Assembly (NCBI GenBank): GCA_938022485.1
Contig: CALIEE010000148.1
Location: 1 to 7,325, forward strand
Origin: an uncultured bacterium
GTDB taxonomy: Bacteria; Bdellovibrionota_C; UBA2361; SZUA-149; CALKYB01
DNA: 7,325 bases
Direction of reading: 5' to 3'
Of the stretch, positions 6,155 through 7,325 are shown one piece after another. The position numbers and the translations under genes are program-made. Under the pieces are notes generated by a model. The model had not been told where the DNA came from and did not search any database. It saw only the letters and a list, made by a program, of their open reading frames with translations. How positions within the stretch are numbered: position 1 is the stretch's first letter; each line of letters opens with the position of its first letter.

Positions 6155-7325
6155 TTAGAGCTGATATTCAAAACTTCCGTTTGGACTATCCACCTTTACT
6201 ATGTTTTGGCTATCGGAGTCAGGGTTTTTTTCAACTCGACCAATTATTCCTGCTTCAACGCCCATAGACTTGGAGGTTTTTATAATGGATTCAGCCGCAG
6301 ATTGCTCGCAGTATACCTCCATGCGTTGCCCCATGTTGAAGACTTGGTACATTTCCTTCCAAGGAATGTTTCCAGTTTCTTGAATCAAATTGAAGACTGC
6401 TGGAACAGCAAGTAGCTGGTCTTTGACGTATATATTTCCTTTTCCGAAACGAATTACTTTGCTTAGGGCCCCACCCGAAACATGAATACAAGCAGAAATT
6501 CGACCAAACTCAGACTCGAAAATTTTCATTAGGACCGGAGCAAAAGTTCTGGTTGGAGAAAGCAGTGCTTCCCCTACACTCATGCCAAGGCCATCGGGTT
6601 GATCGTCAACTGCGAAAGGGCCCGTATAAACAACAGAGCTGTCAGTGTTGGGGTCTACGACTTCGGGATATTTCTCGCAGTATTCTTTCTTTAGTAGAGT
6701 ATGGCGAGCAAGGGTTAAACCATTTGACCCTATCCCAGAGTTTTCTGCCTCTTCCCAAGAGGCTTTCCCAGCTCCAGAAAGTCCGACGATGACTTGGCCA
6801 GGTTTGATATTGTCGGTTGAAAGTAGATTTGAGTGTGCAATGCGACCTGCAATAACAGCATCAACAGCTAGAGTTCTGGTGACATCCCCGCAGTCAGCGG
6901 TTTCCCCGCCACCTAAGGTGAAGTTTACATCGTACTTCGAAAGAGTTTTTTGAAGTTTAATGTAGGAAGAAATTATTTCCGCGACTACTTCGTCCCCAAC
7001 GAGCTGAGCGTTTCTGTTTAAAAGATTGGCAACAACTAGACCTTCCGGTTTGCCTAAACAGATCACATCGTCAAGGTTCATCACCAAAGCATCTTGGGCG
7101 AGGCCTCTGTACCACTTGGGGTCCCCGGACTCTTGGGCTGCAATATATGCAGTCACCGATTTAGTTCCAGCACCATCGCAATGAAGAAAAGAACTGTAGT
7201 TTGAATCGCCTGCGATATCAGGTGTTAGCTGGGCAAAATGACTTGCCTGGTGACCAGCTCCTGCTAGATCTAGGGCTTTATGCAACCCTGCTTTGGATGC
7301 GGAAGCTCCCAGCTTATCGTAGTTG
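6155..7325 (-). CDS. purM: Phosphoribosylformylglycinamidine cyclo-ligase (AIR synthetase), divergent long type, partial at the right edge
   Basis: PurM closes formylglycinamidine ribonucleotide to 5-aminoimidazole ribonucleotide with ATP, step five of de novo purine synthesis, as a cytosolic dimer. The frame is open to the window edge (389 visible residues). It continues upstream of the first possible internal start (TTG 7285) with YDKLGASASKAG, a family-like N-terminus, so only a few residues are missing. Motifs: HCDGAGTKS (ATP/metal loop), DALVMNLDDV, LGGGETADCGD, GIGSNGLTLAR, SPTRTFAPV, HVSGGALSKV and YQVFNMGQRME. These differ from the common PurM versions (GVGTK, GGETAEMP, ITGGG, FNMGIGM) but match the longer form I associate with Bacteroidota. 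All segments are present and intact, so it is probably active. The acyl-CoA synthetase gene follows 68 nt downstream. It could be mistaken for another member of the PurM/SelD/ThiL superfamily, but the motifs favour PurM strongly. Confidence 0.94.
   Translation of the reverse strand, partial: NYDKLGASASKAGLHKALDLAGAGHQASHFAQLTPDIAGDSNYSSFLHCDGAGTKSVTAYIAAQESGDPKWYRGLAQDALVMNLDDVICLGKPEGLVVANLLNRNAQLVGDEVVAEIISSYIKLQKTLSKYDVNFTLGGGETADCGDVTRTLAVDAVIAGRIAHSNLLSTDNIKPGQVIVGLSGAGKASWEEAENSGIGSNGLTLARHTLLKKEYCEKYPEVVDPNTDSSVVYTGPFAVDDQPDGLGMSVGEALLSPTRTFAPVLMKIFESEFGRISACIHVSGGALSKVIRFGKGNIYVKDQLLAVPAVFNLIQETGNIPWKEMYQVFNMGQRMEVYCEQSAAESIIKTSKSMGVEAGIIGRVEKNPDSDSQNIVKVDSPNGSFEYQL

Noticed and set aside
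6092..6415. Plus-strand 107-aa open frame antisense to the purM 3' end
   Set aside because: The longest shadow frame, but it lies opposite well-conserved PurM sequence and shows no domain or ribosome site.
6553..6953. Two overlapping plus-strand open frames antisense to purM
   Set aside because: Antisense shadows in mutually overlapping frames, while the minus-strand product is a clear PurM.

Overview
This looks like ordinary bacterial housekeeping DNA: dense, mostly single-strand coding, with genes at roughly 40-48% GC by eye and the standard genetic code (TGA and TAG both act as stops). Five genes are recognised by motif: a heme-biosynthesis pair (hemE and a HemY-type oxidase), a small dCTP deaminase-family protein, a long-chain acyl-CoA synthetase and a purM. 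One class I glutamine amidotransferase domain protein lies on the opposite strand. I see no rRNA, tRNA, CRISPR array, insertion sequence or phage module, and no convincing new system. The species cannot be fixed. The PurM is the longer, divergent type I associate with Bacteroidota and some poorly sampled phyla, and the HemY-type oxidase suggests oxygen-dependent heme synthesis.

Layout from left to right. Bases 1-304 are AT-rich (about 34% GC by hand count) and hold no recognised gene, but a 71-codon minus-strand frame stays open to the left edge. Next, read leftward on the minus strand, comes a tight cluster hemE (3271-2222), hemY-like (2225-828) and dcd-like (841-305). Its genes overlap by 4 and 14 nt, so they are probably co-transcribed and translationally coupled. 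A 105-bp intergenic region (3272-3376) separates hemE from the divergent amidotransferase gene (3377-4084, +). That gene converges on the acyl-CoA synthetase gene (6086-4092, -) across only 7 nt, with a hairpin over the junction. After a 68-nt gap, purM (6155 to beyond 7325, -) lies upstream of the synthetase gene on the same strand. It lacks only its extreme N-terminus at the right edge.

Functionally, HemE makes coproporphyrinogen III, and the HemY-type enzyme oxidises either protoporphyrinogen IX or coproporphyrinogen III, depending on the host's pathway. The deaminase-like gene serves pyrimidine deoxynucleotide (dUMP/dTTP) supply and has no obvious biochemical link to heme. PurM is the fifth step of de novo purine synthesis, and the acyl-CoA synthetase activates fatty acids. 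The most interesting small points are the Dcd/DCD-DUT-like protein in a heme operon, a possible leaderless promoter for hemE, a TTG start for the amidotransferase, the divergent PurM motifs, and the unexplained open frame at the left edge.
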